This document shows positions 61,550-64,000 of a stretch of 64,000 nt of DNA, in pieces. Position numbers and translations under genes: made by a program. The stretch is from NCBI RefSeq assembly GCF_000143535.2, contig NC_037312.1:2170001-2234000 (forward strand). Reading direction: 5' to 3'. This DNA comes from Botrytis cinerea B05.10 (lineage: Eukaryota > Ascomycota > Leotiomycetes > Helotiales > Sclerotiniaceae). Position 1 is the stretch's first letter; each line of letters begins with the position of its first letter. The notes under the pieces were generated by a model. The model did no database searches. It was given only the letters and a program-made list of their open reading frames with translations, and was not told where the DNA came from.

Positions 61550-62557
61550 TTTGCCTTAAAGCGGTGGATATGGACGTAAGGAGAAGGCGGTGGGAAGCTC
61601 TCGAAATCACCATCAGCTTCGACCTCGTAATCGCGATGGAAAGAATCGTCTAGATGTGGATGGATTTTTGATTTTTGATTTTTCACTACATTGGAGATAC
61701 ACGGTGGATGTCGATGGAACGGCATGATATCACTTGGATGTGTACGGATCTATTCTACATGCATGGTGTTGTTGATGGACATGGTGAAGATATTTGGATG
61801 CCATTCCCTTTCTTTGATGACTCTATTTTTTTTATTTTTTTTGCCCGATTGCCCCTCAATCGACGTGGATTACATAAGGACCTATGACAGCCAGCCCACA
61901 CAGACCATAGCCTCATGCCTCATACTTCTGTTTCTACCGTTTTCTACCGCCTTCCCGTCCAATGACCATGACCATGACCATGACGTCGCCCCGTCAAAGA
62001 AACTTCCCTTGCCCAGATTTATTTATGACATGAACTCCACTGTAATTTGCACGGGAAGAAGGGAAAGAAAGTTCAAGAATCGGATGAAATCTTGATCGCT
62101 TTGGCTTTTAGTAACTCTCTGCACTTGATAGGGACATGATATCACATCGTTGGTCGTATTCATTCGTGCTCCACTCGACGCAGAAGCAAGATTGATTGGA
62201 TAGAGGGTAGAGTACATGTATAGAGTATAGAGCATAGAGCATAGAGTATAGAGGATAGAGGATCGAGTATCGAGTACATGTATAGAGCAAGCGTACCTTT
62301 TTCCCGTCTCATCGTCCTCTGGAGAATTTAATTCACAGCGGTTGTCGGAATTACAATTACTTACAGAGCAGAGAAAGGCAAAGGCCCCTCAGCCCCACCA
62401 GGTCCTTATCACGTCACAATTAAATGATGGGGGCTTTTGGCACGGGCAAGTCAATAATGATAATGAAAAATGGTGTCATTATATGGTTGTGAAGGGCAAC
62501 CAAGATGCAGGAGTTTGATTAATGTCAAGGTGAGGAGGTAGGAGGAGGAGTAGTATT

Positions 62558-62654
<97 letters not shown>

Positions 62655-62805
62655 TATAGTAGTAATAGTAATAGTAGTAATAGTAGTAATAGTAGTAATA
62701 GTAGTAATAGTAGTAATAGTAGTAATAGTAGTAATAGTAGTAATAGTAGTAATAGTAGTAATAGTAGTAATCGTAGTAATCGTAGTAATAGTAGTAATCG
62801 TAGTC
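62558..62805. repeat. (TAG)n / (TAGTAA)n satellite, about 250 bp
   Basis: A pure TAG tract (about 62558-62652) followed by an AGTAATAGT-type compound tract to about 62805; directly visible. Confidence 0.95.
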
Positions 62806-64000
62806 ATATCGTAGACGGTACAGAGGACAACGGCAAAGAGGTGATGAATGAGCTCGCTGTACGCTGCATGCGGTATTTTGAAAATTGAATACCCAGACGA
62901 TCTATCACTTCTGCTCAACATATCACTGTCAACATATCATTTCTGCTTATGGTCAATACATTCTCTGTCTCAATACTGACAAGATACATAATTCTCTACA
63001 TCAGGAAAAAATATGGAAAATCTATGCTAGTATCCCAATGTCCCAGGGAAAATTTAACACATTGACACCGGATCATCAAACAGGCTATACTATCGTCGGA
63101 ATAACGAATATGAGGATAATATTCCCATGTCCTATATATTGCACGATATCATTGACTCAAGAATACCAAAATATCTGTACTATATTCGTAGATGTCCTTC
63201 CCCCAAACCCGTACTCTTCATCAAGGTACATTGCAGAATTGGAAACAAACAAACAAACAAACAAACCTTCCGACCCTACTTAAATTACCTACCTAACTTA
63301 CCTGCAGTATCAAGACCATTCTCTGATCCGATCACCCACACCAACTCAAAAACATATCATAAAATTGCCGCCAACATTTTGCCAGCCCCAATCCATTGCT
63401 TCGGCGGCAAGATACCTTGATAGTGGAGAACGCCTCAGAATTGATGTTGCCATAGCCGCCCGATCTTTACCCCTCGACCCCTCTCATCTACTTGGAAATC
63501 ATCGAACTCGCTGCAATTCCGGAGACCCAAGATATTCCTATTCAGTCTTCCAAGCTTCGAGAGGTACCCAAAGAAGCCAAGCGAACACTCAACGACTCCT
63601 TGCCACCATATTTACAACAAAAGGCAGCAGTCTAAGAGTTTTCGAATCCACATCGCTTCTTGGTCATAGAATCCTCTGGTCTATGAAAATTTGACCTCCA
63701 GAGACATAACAGTCGCCAGGTTTGCCCCGGAGCAAGAAATTGAGCCTCATCAATTTGACTCATCAAATCTGACACTAGTCTGACATGTTGTGCCACACCT
63801 ATGAGCCATCTGCCACTCGCGACATGTATTCAAACAGTCTTACCGGAAGACATTGATGAGCCTTTGTACTATCGGGTCAGTCTCTCTGTATTCTGACCGA
63901 AAAAATTGACGAGTCAACCAGTAACAGGCCAATTTACCCATTAACGCCTTGCTGTCATCGTGAGATCAAAGATTGAGGCTGGGTCCAATATCCTGTTTGC

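Larger units (their letters stand above)
61337..64000. other. intergenic region to right edge, with TAG satellite
   Basis: Besides the HSP70 promoter no supported gene was found. It contains TAGAG(T/C)A repeats near 62205-62285 and the TAG satellite. A short plus-strand open frame around 63440-63632 ends near 63632 and reads plausibly (LIYLEIIELAAIPE), but without a start, splice or family match I do not call it. Confidence 0.55.

Noticed and set aside
62556..62921. Thr/Ile repeat ORF on the minus strand
   Set aside because: Translation of the TAG satellite.

Overview
This is chromosomal DNA of a filamentous ascomycete. The evidence is short GT-AG introns (about 45-90 nt, often with a CTAAC/CTGAC-type branch point just upstream of AG), AT-rich intergenic DNA, many microsatellites, and fungal-style genes for GPI mannosyltransferase 2, NCS6, OMP decarboxylase, beta-carbonic anhydrase, polyketide synthase (PKS) and P450s. 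The gene flavour suggests Leotiomycetes (Botrytis/Sclerotinia relatives). That placement is inference, not a database result. All exon joins below were worked out by hand from reading frames and splice signals, and most close in frame.

Left part (1-8.1 kb), housekeeping: a partial conserved fungal gene on the minus strand running off the left edge, GPI18, and a five-exon YTH-domain (m6A reader family) gene whose YTH domain is split over three small exons.

Middle (8.7-30.0 kb), a decayed secondary-metabolism island: an O-methyltransferase pseudogene; a P450 3' remnant; a highly reducing PKS remnant (KS-AT-DH pieces and an ACP remnant; KS active Cys replaced by Arg); an intact thioesterase-like gene; an AT-rich fold-back element (MITE-like); the 3' end of a second reducing PKS (ER-KR-ACP, intact frames); a bifunctional-type diterpene cyclase pseudogene with three nonsense codons and a broken DxDD motif; two intact P450 genes; and an intact aldo/keto reductase. 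Polyketide and diterpenoid core enzymes are both dead or truncated, while several tailoring genes remain open. This is the most unusual part of the window.

Right part (30.9-61.4 kb), housekeeping again: an ornithine cyclodeaminase/mu-crystallin family protein, beta-carbonic anhydrase, ribosomal protein eL8 head-to-head with NCS6/CTU1, a small conserved protein, a RraA-like aldolase, OMP decarboxylase, an FLVCR-like MFS transporter, QCR6, a WBP2/GRAM protein, and a cytosolic HSP70 with a heat shock element upstream and a 36-bp tandem repeat inside its second intron. Long gene-free stretches (32.5-34.1, 52.8-58.9, 61.4-64 kb) hold microsatellites, a 15-bp polypurine minisatellite and a TAG satellite. 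No CRISPR array, rRNA or tRNA gene was recognised.
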